Part shown: positions 44,947 to 55,873 of the stretch, in pieces
Layout: each line of letters starts with the position of its first letter
Position numbering within the stretch: position 1 is the stretch's first letter
From: Batkoa obscura
Lineage: Eukaryota > Entomophthoromycota > Entomophthoromycetes > Entomophthorales > Batkoaceae
Length of the DNA: 64,000 nt
Direction: 5' to 3'
Assembly (NCBI GenBank): GCA_030770535.1
Contig: JASVEC010000023.1
Coordinates: 620,001-684,000, forward strand
The notes under the pieces: model-generated
The model's database searches: none
The model's input: the letters and a program-made list of their open reading frames with translations, nothing else
What the model was told of the DNA's origin: nothing
Translations under genes and position numbers: made by a program

Positions 44947-46371
44947 TAGTTATTCTATTCTAAATTTAGAAACTTACCAACATTAATAACAATATGACTC
45001 CAACCACCAGGTACAAATATAGTTTCTCCAGGCCTTTGTAATACTTGTTGCATTTTTAATATTTTGCCTAATGTAGGATCTAATACTGGATCCATAAATT
45101 CCTCTTGTTTTAAATTAGAAGAAATTCTAGCAGGTAATAAAAATTTAGGAAATACATCTGAAAACCAATTAATAGCTTCTCGATCTTTTCTACCATTACT
45201 TGGATCAATTAAATTTTTATCTGTGTTTGGTGGGAAAAGAACCCATCTAAATAAAACAGAAGATGGTCAATTAAATTTATTGATATTATTATAATATAAA
45301 TTTACCTTTTATATCCCTTAATTAAAGCATTCCATGCACTTGTACCTAAAAAATAAATTTAAATATCAATATAATTTATACATTAATCTTAATTATTACC
45401 TAATGGATCTATATGTATACTAAATAATAAATAAACAAATAAAAATGAATAATGATATAATATTAATATAATATAATATAAAACTTACTCAGTACCCGAT
45501 CTAGCAGCTCCAATAACAATCCAACGATATGGTGGTCTACGATTACCAGTTAAATGAAACAGATCAATATCAAAAAATTTTGGTATAAAAAAATCATTTA
45601 ATAAATTTTCTTTTTTAACTATATCTTTATCCTCTCCATTTATTTTTCGTTTATTATTATTGTTATTCTTCTTTTTTTTTAAATCCTTTTTCCTAGTTAC
45701 TGAAGAATCAAATACATATAATGGAGAATCATCTGTTATTCCTTCTGTTTTTAAGTAACTAAAATAATGTTTCATTTTAATATAAACACCATTATTTTTA
45801 TCATCATGGCCAACACGAAATTTTTCATTAGCATAAACTTGAGTAAAATACTATAAGATAAAAATTAAAATTAACAACACATAATTATTCAACTATTTCA
45901 TATTAAAATAATATTAAATAATCTTGTTTTACCTCTTCATTCCATTTATTTTTTGCTGGCCAAAGATCCGTTAATCCTTTAATAATTACAGGTATGTTTA
46001 GTTTTTCATACTTTTCAATAAATTCTTCACGAGAAGTTGATATATAATCGATTCTTTTTAATTTATCTAATTTGGGATCCATATACCAGTTTTGTTGATA
46101 ATAGGAATGTTGATTCCATTTATCAATTGGAAGAGCTAGTTGAAAGAAGAAAGAGTTAGTTGAAAGGGAAAGACATAGAGGATAATAAATAATTACATGA
46201 ACGAGCTAATTTTTTAGCTTTATTGATTTTTTTTTGAGATTTTAATGAATAAGTTGGAACATTTTTTGTTTTACTTGAATTATCTACTAAAATAAGGTTG
46301 AAATTGATTAATATTTTTAATTGAATATTACATTGTTTATTACTATTATTGTCCACCTTTAATTTTGTCAT
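44543..46371 (-). CDS. JMJD6-like Fe(II)/2-oxoglutarate dioxygenase, 8 exons
   Basis: Exons 46371-46344, 46286-46197, 46135-45933, 45850-45489, 45419-45400, 45345-45306, 45246-44978 and 44886-44543 join to 451 residues. Similarity to JMJD6 is plain throughout: [58 protein letters not shown], KPG-like RPGETIFVPGGWSHIVIN and ITQNFCSPTN. The iron triad is His230, Asp232 and His332. Human JMJD6 is a nuclear lysyl-5-hydroxylase with a reported arginine demethylase activity; an equivalent role is inferred. A Lys/Asn insert (KKKKNNNNNK) sits between the DSS and PKFF motifs, and the tail is acidic with a Ser run. The HxD motif is carried by a 20-nt microexon (45419-45400). The first short exon is the least certain. 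Confidence 0.92.
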
Positions 46372-46561
46372 TAGAACTCAAATATTAATTAAAAAAGAAT
46401 TAAAAATCTATACAAATAAATTTACTAATTTTATTAAAAATAAATGATTTCATTTTTTTAGATTTTATTCTTTAAAAAAACGCCAATCAAAAAAAAATTA
46501 TATTTTAAATCCCCTCTCCTCCTCTTCTCACTACTAATAAACTAATAAACTTATAATAACA
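46372..46561. other. Short spacer, tandem minus-strand genes
   Basis: 190 bp between the stop of the kelch protein gene and the start of the JMJD6-like gene, both on the minus strand. Confidence 0.6.
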
Positions 46562-48142
46562 TTAAAGTGAAGTATAATTCTCATCTGCTACTCTTAATAA
46601 TGAATTTTCATTAATAGATTGGTTGTTTAATAGAGAATTCCCTCTTGATGCTGAAAATTGATTAAGATCATATGATTTCCTATTCTTATTACTTGTACTA
46701 AAAGATACATCAATTTCTAATGGAATAGACATTTTTCTATCTAGTAATGGACTAATTACATCCTCTGGATTACTATCATTCCTATTTAATATATCTACTC
46801 GCAATGGAAGTGAAACATCATGATCTTGTAGTAATCTCCCATTCTCACCTTTCCTCTCTCTTATTTCAGGTGGTGGATCTAATATTAAACTAGCAATATT
46901 GGATTCAATAGTATTAAAATTAACTTCATCACAAGAAGAAAAAGAATCGATTCTTTCTTTGTTATTTAAATCAAATAATGAGGACATATTATTCCGATCA
47001 TTTTGTTGTTTAATTATATTTTGATATGTTTTGATTCGATGGAATTTATATAATTTGTAGAATAGGTAGAGAAAGAGAATAAGGAAACTAAGTCCAATGG
47101 CAATGAGGTTACCTAGTAAAGCACCGGAAGTGACAATAGTATCTTTTTGCTCATCTGTTAATGGAATGGGAGCTAGGGCTGGAGATATAGTTTGTTCAGT
47201 TGTACTATTTTGTTTTAAAAATTGATTGTTTAAAGGCATAAAGTAATTTTGTCTATTTAAATTCATGGATTCATTATTAATAGTAAATAAATTAATATTG
47301 TTTAAATTATTAATAAAAAATAAATTATTATCTTTTATTACGGGTTGAAAATAATCATAATTATTATTTAATATATAATTATCATTATTATTATTATCTC
47401 TTTTAAATACATAATTTGATTTATCAATTATTATATTTTGTTGTTGATTATAAATATAAATATTAAACTTATCTTTAATTAAATACCAATTAGTTGAATT
47501 ATATTGTATTCCAATTGAATTAACATGAATTTTTTCAAATCCATTTATCTTCTGTGATTTCCAATGTTCTTTTACCATGTCTAATTTATATACTTTCGTA
47601 TTGTGATTACCAAACACAAACATCTTATTATCATTATCATCGCATATCACATTTGATGGATAAAAATTAGGTGATTTATTTAATATACTTGATTTTACTT
47701 TATTTATCTTCCTACTTCTAACATCTACTTTATATAACTTATAACTGGGATAAAAATATTCATCTGAACCCCCAAAGATGAAAAATTCTTGCTTATTTTT
47801 ATAATAACATGTTAAATGATTTGTTAAATACGGTTTATCTCCTTCCGTTTGAATCTCTTTTATTTCTTTATTCTTAATTCCAATTTCAATAAGATTAAAT
47901 TTATCGGTTAATAATATCAATTTATCATTAGTCATAGTAATGACTTTCTTTATGCCCACATTTAATTTTGAATTCGTTATTATGGGCTTGAATTTCATTT
48001 TAGATACATCCCCTTCCGTTAATTTTAATTCATATATATTATCATTATATTCATACTTGTTATCACTAAGTTGTTGTTTGCCTCCTATTAAATAAATACT
48101 ATCACCAAGTATTATGGTTTGAAAATCAATTATTGATGTCAT
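46562..48142 (-). CDS. Kelch-repeat single-pass membrane protein
   Basis: Single-exon ORF of 526 residues. Residues 1 to about 330 look like a kelch-type beta-propeller: IYLIGGKQQ, FFIFGGSDEYFYPSYKLYKV, KMFVFGNHNTKVYKLDM and similar strands, rich in Asn. A Pro/Thr stretch (ISPALAPIPLT) is followed by one strong transmembrane helix near residues 342-366 (LLGNLIAIGLSFLILFLYLF). A basic then Ser/Asp-rich cytosolic tail of about 160 residues follows, with RKMSIPLEIDV-like phosphosite motifs. No clear N-terminal signal peptide is visible, so topology is uncertain or an upstream exon is missing. Fungal kelch-plus-TM proteins of this layout are common but mostly uncharacterised. Confidence 0.78.
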   Translation of the reverse strand: MTSIIDFQTIILGDSIYLIGGKQQLSDNKYEYNDNIYELKLTEGDVSKMKFKPIITNSKLNVGIKKVITMTNDKLILLTDKFNLIEIGIKNKEIKEIQTEGDKPYLTNHLTCYYKNKQEFFIFGGSDEYFYPSYKLYKVDVRSRKINKVKSSILNKSPNFYPSNVICDDNDNKMFVFGNHNTKVYKLDMVKEHWKSQKINGFEKIHVNSIGIQYNSTNWYLIKDKFNIYIYNQQQNIIIDKSNYVFKRDNNNNDNYILNNNYDYFQPVIKDNNLFFINNLNNINLFTINNESMNLNRQNYFMPLNNQFLKQNSTTEQTISPALAPIPLTDEQKDTIVTSGALLGNLIAIGLSFLILFLYLFYKLYKFHRIKTYQNIIKQQNDRNNMSSLFDLNNKERIDSFSSCDEVNFNTIESNIASLILDPPPEIRERKGENGRLLQDHDVSLPLRVDILNRNDSNPEDVISPLLDRKMSIPLEIDVSFSTSNKNRKSYDLNQFSASRGNSLLNNQSINENSLLRVADENYTSL

Positions 48143-48369
48143 TCAGTGATGATAATATTACTAGTGATGATATATATAATGATCTATCTATATTTACTAT
48201 TGAAGTGATTATATGATATTTAAATAATTAAATTAAAGAAAGAAAAAAAGGTAAATTTAAAAAAATCGGATGAATTTGAGTCCTTGTTATAGGGCTCAAA
48301 TTACTCCGTTTTTCTATTTTAAAGATTCGAAAAAAAATAAAGAACTTTTACTGTTCTTATCAATGATAT

Positions 48370-48425
48370 GGGGATGTCTAAATTGATTTCATTTTTTATC
48401 CAGTTTTTAAATTACTTTATTTAAT
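48370..48425 (-). mobile_element. MITE-like left end fragment (subfamily shared with 29941)
   Basis: GGGGATGTCTAAATTG then ATTTCATTTTTTATCCAG; matches the fragment at 29941 and fades out after about 60-100 bp. Confidence 0.5.
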
Positions 48426-48724
48426 GTATACTATGAATTAGCAAAAATTTTATTTAAAATTTTTTTTAATTTACTTAAATTATAAACTAATTATTTTATT
48501 ATTAAAATTACATTACTAACATATCATCAAATTAACAAATACTCATATAATAAAGAGTAGTTGACTTTAAAACTACAATTAACTATTTCTATATAATATA
48601 AATAATATAATAATAGTTTTTATTTATTATTATAACTACTTGTTTTTTTGATTGTTTGTCAACTTAGCTATCAATAACTTAAACAATGTTAATATTTAAC
48701 AATTGATTTTATTGTTTGATGCTT

Positions 48725-49150
48725 TGTGAAATATCGCTTTGTCAGTTTTATGATTGACTATAACATAACAACCACTTAAGTCATTATGTTCTCAAGTTTA
48801 GACAGAATTAATCTTGAGTCTTTTATTTCAATTTACTATGAGAATTTCTGCCATGTGGTTCTGAAGGACATTATCTTCCTGTTTTAATATCTATCCTTGG
48901 AGTATAAAACAGGTTTTAGAACATAATAATTTAAGGCTTTTCAACTGAATTATTCCTTAATATTATGTTTTAATAAAGTCAGTAAATCTTTTTGATAGTA
49001 TTTTACCTAGATTTTACAGTAGTATTATCTGTTATATTTGTCTTACATAGTTTATAGCCTTCTATATGCTATTCTTCATAATTCAAGTCTATCCTATCTA
49101 TGTAGACCAAAATTTTTTTTGATTCCAACTACTGAGTGCCGGATTTTACA
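48725..49150 (+). mobile_element. Solo LTR (family L1), diverged, about 426 bp
   Basis: TGTGAAATATCGCTTTG... to ...GGATTTTACA, clearly related to the 464-bp copies but shortened and much diverged, so older. A matching GCTT lies on both sides (48721-48724 and 49151-49154), a 4-bp target duplication. Confidence 0.85.
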
Positions 49151-49570
49151 GCTTTAAAACTCTTTTTTGTTATCAAAAGTTTTGATGTTTATTAATTATA
49201 ATTTAAACTATTATATAGCTTATAATTTTTTCAAATATATAATCTAAAAAATTTAAAATTTTAAAAAGTTCTTTATATCTGCTTATATATTAACTTTCAT
49301 AAGCTTTTTAAATACTTCTTTTTTATATTAAATTAATCAAACAGTTTCTTGTATATGTTAAATCATGATTTAGTATTTTATATAAATAATTAAAATAAAC
49401 TTTACCTATTATTTCGTTCTTTTTTAAATATAAGATACCAAAACCTAATGTTGATATAGCTTATTTATTACAATGATTTAAATTTATTAGATCAGGACTT
49501 ATTTTTATTTCTATATTTTATTTAAATTTAAAATTATTGTTTAATTTTTATTAACTAATTTTTTAACTAA

Positions 49571-50034
49571 TGTGAAATATCCCTTTGTCAGTCCCATGGT
49601 TAATTATAACATAACAATCGTCTAAGCTGTTGTGTTCTCGAGCTCAGAGGAAATCAATCCCATGTTCTTATTTTGATTTGTTATGAGAATTTCTAGCTCC
49701 ATCCCAAAGAATATTATCTTCTCATTTTGATATTTATACTTTTCAGAGTATAAAAGAGTTTACAGAGTATAATAGTTCGAGGCTTTTTAACTGAATTATT
49801 CCCTGATATCTCAAACATTTAATAAAGCCACTAAGTTTTCTTAATAGTATTTTACGTAGATTTTACATTAGTATTGTCTATTCTATTTGTTTTATATAGC
49901 TTGTAACCTATTACGTGCTATTCTTTATAATCCAAGTCTATCTTAGTCACATAAACTAAGACCTTTCGACTTATAGTGTAGTCAACCCAGCAATAGCTGT
50001 TCTTGACTCCAAACCCTGAGTACCAGATTTCACA
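49571..50034 (+). mobile_element. Solo LTR, 464 bp (family L1)
   Basis: TGTGAA...TTCACA, close to the 30.2 and 36.2 kb copies. CTAA on both sides (49567-49570 and 50035-50038) is a 4-bp target duplication. TATA box and AATAAA signal inside. Confidence 0.92.
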
Positions 50035-50056
50035 CTAAAATTCTTAAAAAAGATAT

Positions 50057-50154
50057 GGGAGTGTTTTTTTTGACTTCATTATTTTTTCCATTTTTAAGCG
50101 CTATTTAAGCGGAAAAATTGCTAGTAAAATTTTTAAATACAAAAATACATCCCC
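50057..50154 (-). mobile_element. MITE copy (GGGGATGT family)
   Basis: 98 bp inverted copy, GGGAGTGTTTTTTTTG to ACATCCCC, flanked by ATAT. It sits 22 bp after the solo LTR. Confidence 0.9.
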
Positions 50155-50971
50155 ATATGTTTTCTCAAATGTTAATATAAAATTTCTAAAACTTCTAAAA
50201 TTAAAAAACTTAAGAATTTTTGTATCTAAATTACTCATTTAAGTTCAGTTTGGATTTATAAACTACAATAAAGATTCATAAAAAAATAACAGTGTTGTAT
50301 TATTTTTTTAACTTTATTTAGCTTTGTTTATTAACTTACAATAAATTAAACTACTTATAAATTTTGTTCTTTGTTTTTTATACTTCTTTTACTATTAATC
50401 ATTTATTTTTATAGTAAAATATTACTTAATATTATTATTTATTTATTATATAATCAAATGTACTTTGCTTTTATTTATAATTCTAGTTTAATAAAATTAC
50501 ATATCCCTACTCTTTTTAGAACCCATCAATGTTATATTATATATTAACTACTTATATACTATGAACAAACTGTATCTGCTAAATTTTTATAAAAATTAAT
50601 GAATATTGCTTATTAAATTAGTCTCGACTAAGCAAAAATCATTCTTTAATAATTGAAAAATGAAAATTCCAATTCAATAGAATTTTTTGATATATTTAGT
50701 ACTAAAGGGTTAAATAAATTCCAAAATGCTATTAGAAATAATGCTATTAATTAAGAAAGCATTGAATTATGATGTTATATCATTGTAATATTATAAAAAT
50801 ATTGAATTTAATAAGTTGTTTAAACTATTTACTAAGCAATGGATTTATTATAAAAATAAGAAAGATTACTTAACTTTTTTTTCCGTTATTCAAAAGGTCT
50901 TCTATTTTTTCTTTTATACAAATACTTTGTTGTCTCGTTTATACAAAATATTTTTTCTTTATCATTTAAAC

Positions 50972-52354
50972 ATGATGCTTAAATTCGAGGATCTATCAGA
51001 TATTATTTTAGAGGAGATATTGAATTCAGTATCTCCATATGAGTTAATTAGACTTCGTACTTTGAACAGGTTCTTTAATAAATTTATTTCTATAATGGTA
51101 TTTAATAAAAGGTGTAATTCAATTCCTGCATTCTATATTGATGATGAATTTCGAGATAAGTTTATAACTAGGAATGGAAACAATATGAATCATTTAAGCG
51201 TAGGTTCCAATGATAATATCCAATACCTTAAATTGTGTCCAAATATCTCTAGTTTATCTGTATATTGTTATAATGATTTGAATGAATTGGGCCTGGCAAT
51301 AGCTTCCAATCCTTTCCCTAGGTTAAGAACTCTTAAGCTAGAAGTATCATGTGAAAGACCTGAATTTATAACTTTTTTACTAATTATTAAGCTTATATTA
51401 TACAATATTGAAAACCTTCATATAGAACGTTTTAAATATAAGCTTGATGAAGTTATTAATTATATCAATCCGAATAAACTTGATGAGGTTGTTAGCTATC
51501 TCAATCCAGACAAGCTTAAAGTATTGAACTTTCGTTCACTTTTTGGCTCTATTGTAGATTTAGACTCATTAAAACAAATAAAGAATGAGTTAAAGGGTTT
51601 AAAACTATTATCAGTAACGTGTTATAAACGGTTCTATAATCGTGTCTTTGATGATTTAGTATTTTATGAATCTCCAACCAAATTTAACATAACTTTGAAA
51701 CATTTTAATGGATACTTGAATCAATATAAAGACTTATCAAAATTTAATGAGATTTACATAGATACAATCAATGAAGAGTTTGATTTTAGAATACTTGATA
51801 AAATAAACAAGCATAAAATCAGAGCTTTAGGTTATATCAATCCTACAATGCTTGAGCTTATTGATTTAAAAGTATTGTCAAATTTAAAGAAAGTGAGTAT
51901 AATGGAAAAAGATGAATTACCAAGTATTATAGCCTCAATTTCTTCAGTATTAACAATTCATACTATTGAATTATGTTTCCTTGAACAGGTCTTTAAACCT
52001 GACAAATTAATTTCATTGAGAGATTTTGATTTAAGAAAAATCAAGCATACCAATACTTATTACCACAAGCGACCTTTAAACAAGCAACATTTTATCCAGT
52101 GCAGCTTTATAAAGCAGTTAACATTTGTTAATTGCTTTGTATCATTACAAGATATTTTTGATGTTTTATATCTATTTCCCAATATTGAATCGGTTACACT
52201 CAAGAAATTTACTTTCAAAAAATGTAAAGAAAAAATAGTATACAGTCTTAGTAATCCTATATTATTTCAATTTATTAAAATTCAGTTTGAATGTAATAAG
52301 ACAGAGATTATGGATATTTTAAACAAGGATTCATTGATTACATTAATAAAATAA
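50972..52354 (+). CDS. F-box protein with degenerate leucine-rich repeats
   Basis: The first ATG of the frame is at 50972 (a second at 50975), giving about 460 residues in one exon; upstream codons in frame have no ATG. Residues 3-40 read as an F-box (LKFEDLSDIILEEIL, SPYELIRLRTLNRFFNKFIS), the segment that binds Skp1 in SCF ubiquitin ligases. The rest has repeating L-x-x-L patterns such as IQYLKLCPNISSLSVYC, FPRLRTLKLEV and FPNIESVTLKKFTF, suggesting a leucine-rich-repeat substrate-binding part. A short internal duplication occurs near 51450-51510 (KLDEVINYINPN / KLDEVVSYLNPD). Such F-box/LRR proteins are often expanded in early fungi. The substrate is unknown. Confidence 0.8.
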   Translation: MMLKFEDLSDIILEEILNSVSPYELIRLRTLNRFFNKFISIMVFNKRCNSIPAFYIDDEFRDKFITRNGNNMNHLSVGSNDNIQYLKLCPNISSLSVYCYNDLNELGLAIASNPFPRLRTLKLEVSCERPEFITFLLIIKLILYNIENLHIERFKYKLDEVINYINPNKLDEVVSYLNPDKLKVLNFRSLFGSIVDLDSLKQIKNELKGLKLLSVTCYKRFYNRVFDDLVFYESPTKFNITLKHFNGYLNQYKDLSKFNEIYIDTINEEFDFRILDKINKHKIRALGYINPTMLELIDLKVLSNLKKVSIMEKDELPSIIASISSVLTIHTIELCFLEQVFKPDKLISLRDFDLRKIKHTNTYYHKRPLNKQHFIQCSFIKQLTFVNCFVSLQDIFDVLYLFPNIESVTLKKFTFKKCKEKIVYSLSNPILFQFIKIQFECNKTEIMDILNKDSLITLIK

Positions 52355-52496
52355 CTTAACAAAGTAAGATAATAGCTAACTTTATTGAGTCTGGCCTTCA
52401 GCACCTATTTTATGCAATAAAATTCATTATCTGCCTACTAATAAAACTTTAACTATAATTTTTTTTAAATGAATGATATAGCTTCCTGAATTATTT

Positions 52497-52953
52497 AGTA
52501 CTTGATCATTGTTTTTGTTTTCTAAAAATTTCCAAATATCAATCTTTATCAGCTTCTTTGTTCTCTCGATTTTTACCTCTATTATTTAATTTGCTATTAT
52601 CCTTTTTATCTGCTTTGTCAGTTTTATTTTTCTTTCTAAAGTTTCTATCACCTTGTCTACTTAACTTTTTATTGTGAATATTATATAACTAATCACTCTC
52701 ATTTTGGTCATTCTCTTTTTCACTCACATTTTCTTTTTCTTTGCTTTATCTTCTTCTTTCTCATTATCACCATTTGTACTTGATTTACGATTCACTTGAT
52801 CAATTGAATGTTTGTTAATCTTAAGGTTCTTTAATTAGCATTTTTAGTCTAATTACTATCATTTATATTGGGAGTATTAATTAGAACGAAGTTAGTAGCG
52901 TCAATAATAATGAAAGATAAAGCCAAAGTAGTATAAAGCTGTTTAAGTTGCAT
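52497..52953 (-). pseudogene. Relic of a Lys/Glu-rich, possibly secreted protein
   Basis: An ATG at 52953 opens MQLKQLYTTLALSFIIIDA, which looks like a signal peptide. Several breaks follow, and the downstream frames read as charged low-complexity protein (NGDNEKEEDKAKKKK, then RQGDRNFRKKNKTDKADKK). Not intact. A related charged relic lies 1 kb further on. Confidence 0.45.
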
Positions 52954-53867
52954 AATTTGTTAATAAAAATTAAAGTAAGGAGAATGAATGAAGTATAACT
53001 ATTAATTTTAAATTGAAGTGTTCATTAGTATAATGGGGCTTTCTTGATACTTTCTATAGCTTCTACTTCGGATTTTATTATTCTTAAAATGTTCGCTATA
53101 ATTTTACTTTGTAATTCATCATTGAACTTTTAGTTTATAAATATTTAAAAAAATTAATTAAATCTTTTTTAGTTTATCATTAATTTAATTATATTCTTTT
53201 TATTCTTCTTTATGAAATTAATATGCCTCACTATAATAAATTTAAGAAGATTTCAATAGCATTTAGTTCAACTTTTCATTTCTACAGATTAAATATTTAA
53301 TTATTTTAGTTGTCGTTTTAATAGATGTGTATGTTATTTATATTTTATTTATATATTAAAATAAAATAATCAAATCAATAAATATTAATAAATTAGTATA
53401 AATTTAAAGGACTCACCCCTTTAAAAATGATATTACAACTTATGATATCAACTATGATATATTCAATAATATTGAATAACCCCATACAAGCTGTATATCT
53501 CATTTGAAATAATTATAATGATGAGATCGTTTATTTTATAACCTTTAATTGTATATTTGCTATAAGATGATATATAGTCAATAGAACGAAACTCATTACA
53601 CCATTGATAGAATCTGTTATTTTTACATTGTCATTAAAAGTTGGTTTTAAAAGTAACATTATTAAAAAGATCCATAATAAATAGTATAACGTTCTATATT
53701 ATTATTGTTATTTAATAACAAATCGTCAAAGTCATAAAAGTTGAAAATAGACTATAAAAGATGTAAAACTAGAATTTATTAAAAATACTATTTTTTTGAA
53801 ATAGTAAACTGTTCAAAATGGAACTATTGATTTTACCTTTTCAAAAATTTATAAAAACTAGTATTTA

Positions 53868-54120
53868 ACAGGCTTATTATTAACTTCCTTAGTATCATCT
53901 TTGTTTTGTTTACCGGCTTTCTTAATCCCTTTTTCCTTTCCAGTTTTTTTATCGTCTACTCTATTTGGTCTTCCTCATTGGAGATCTTCTTTTTCGTCAT
54001 TCCTTTCTTCCTTATCTTCATTCCCTATTTAGTCTTCTTCAACACTTTCATTTTCGATATCTACTTCTCTTTTCTTATTAGCATTTCTTCTATTTGATTT
54101 AACATTCGCTTAGTTATGTA
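53868..54120 (-). pseudogene. Relic of a Lys/Glu/Asp-rich gene, likely paralogue of 52497-52953
   Basis: Minus-strand frame with several breaks reads NRRNANKKREVDIENESVEE, then NEDKEERNDEKEDL and KKAGKQNKDDTKEVNNK. Composition matches the relic at 52.5-52.95 kb. No start or signal peptide is visible. Confidence 0.4.
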
Positions 54121-54429
54121 AGTATCTGTAACCTTAAGACTTAAGAAACTCTCGGATCAATTTGAATATTTAATATCAGGTGTCAAATATCTAAATTTAT
54201 CCGATATTTCCACAACTAAACTTTATTAAAAAATATTGGGGATATCTAGTTACAATAGTAGATGTATATTATTGACAAACTCATATTTTTAGATAGATAA
54301 TTTCTAAGCAAAATGGGTATTTTTGTAATTTAAATAAAACTTATCAGATGTTTTAATTTTAATTTATATGCGTTAGCAATATTAAATTAAATTAAAAAAA
54401 TATTACGTTGAGATTAATCAAAACTATAT

Positions 54430-54520
54430 GGAGTGTTTTTTGATTTCATTTTATTTTTTTAAGCACTGTTGAGCTGAAATATTGAGTTGAAAAATTTCTT
54501 AAAAAAAGATATTCCCTCAC
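54430..54520 (-). mobile_element. MITE copy (GGGGATGT family), worn
   Basis: GGAGTGTTTTTTGATTTCAT at the left; the right end is degraded (ATTCCCTC). Core AAGCACTGTTGAGCTG is recognisable. Confidence 0.75.
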
Positions 54521-55171
54521 ATATAAACTTTGTAAAATTATTTAGAGAGTTCCAAACATAAAGCATATACTAAGAAAACAAATAATTTATAAACAATATT
54601 TAAACCACAAGTTGTAATATAAACCCAAAACTCATTAATAATCATATTTTATTTAAACTTGAGAAATTTAGGCTATATACATATACTATCATTATTATTG
54701 ATTAAAATAAAAGTACACAATTCAAACCCTAATCAAAAAATCAGATTACATCAAAATTTAAATGTTGGGTGGTAGTTACTCATAAAATCCCCACTGTAAT
54801 TATTTCCATTTGTGGTAAAATAGCACCTTAAAACATAATGGTTCTAGTTCCTAGGTTTCGCTCTGAAATAGAGATAACTAATTTTAGGCTAGTAAGGTGA
54901 AATTGGCTGCTTCAAATGTTGATAATAACTTCTATGTTATCCTAGAATAAAAGAATTCTATAATATTATATATTATATTGTATTTATTATGCAATTTCCC
55001 CTCAAAGACTCTCCAATTGTTTAAAATACTTGATAAAAAATTTAACTTCATCTATCCTAACGCAATAAAAAAACACTCGACTATAACCAAATAGTTAATT
55101 TTATTTAAATAAAAAATGGAGGAAAGTATTATCTAGGAGAAAATCCAACGCAAGTATGTTAATCAAATTAT

Positions 55172-55873
55172 TTATATATTTCCAGTCATTGGTTGTTCTT
55201 TTTTACCAAACAACTTTTCTAATACATTAATAAACCCTTCACGACCCTAGAAAAATAGAGATAAATACCTTTATTAAAAGACAATTTACAAATATTTACC
55301 TTAACAGCATTATCACTAAACCTCTGTATAGAAAACTCTTCAACATAACTAGCTAATTTAGATATATTTCCTAAAGCTGTAAATTGAGCTTGTTGTTGGA
55401 ATAAAGTTCTAAAATAAAAGGTCAATATATTGATCTAACAATAACTAATGTAACCCTTACCTTTCCGAGTTTTGTGGATCTGGTGTATAAGTAACGGTTT
55501 CTTTAATATTCATCAAATTGGTGTATGATAAATTATTAGTAGTAGCAACAAACTTTTTATTTTTTGAGTCAATTTCACATACCTCATGAACATAAGAGTG
55601 ATCCGAACATCCTAATACCTATAAAAAAAACTTTCAATAAACATATAAAATATAGTCACTTTAAATTACCTGTTTCAAAAGATAAGGTACATTTTGTTTT
55701 AAAGCAAATACTCTTTCTACTTTCAAAATACCAGTTACTGGGTCCACTTTTTGTGATATGGTATCAATACTTAATACATGTTGAGCATTATCGTTGGGAT
55801 ATTTTTTCCATACAGCAGTGGTCACATTCTCCCAAGAATGAGAATATAAGTAATCGGATTCAAAAAATTTCAT
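55172..55873 (-). CDS. Ups2/PRELID3-like (PRELI/MSF1 domain) mitochondrial lipid-transfer protein, 4 exons
   Basis: Exons 55873-55670, 55618-55461, 55408-55300 and 55246-55172 give 181 residues. The PRELI/MSF1 domain fills the protein: MKFFESDYLYSHSWENVTTA, WKKYPNDNAQHVLSIDTI, VERVFALKQNVPYLL, NIKETVTYTPDP, TLFQQQAQFTALGNISKL and IQRFSDNAVKGREGF. It is closer to yeast Ups2 (MKLFQNSYDFNYPWDQVTAA) than to Ups1. In yeast, Ups2 with Mdm35 carries phosphatidylserine across the mitochondrial intermembrane space for phosphatidylethanolamine synthesis; the same role is inferred. Shorter than Ups2 (230) because it lacks the C-terminal extension. No presequence, as expected for the family. Confidence 0.93.

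Larger units (their letters stand above)
48143..50971. other. Repeat-bearing intergenic region
   Basis: Upstream of the kelch gene and of the F-box gene (divergent). Contains a MITE-like fragment (48370), two solo LTRs (48725, 49571) and a MITE (50057). From 50160 to 50970 it is plain AT-rich promoter-side DNA. Confidence 0.6.
52355..55171. other. Gene-free tract with relics of a Lys/Glu-rich gene family
   Basis: Contains two decayed minus-strand Lys/Glu/Asp-rich relics (52.5-52.95 and 53.87-54.12 kb) and one worn MITE (54430). The rest is AT-rich, with no gene seen. Confidence 0.55.

Noticed and set aside
52440-54520. Possibility of a CRISPR array or tandem satellite
   Set aside because: The repeats seen in the window are dispersed MITEs and microsatellites; no regularly spaced direct repeats with unique spacers, and the DNA is eukaryotic.
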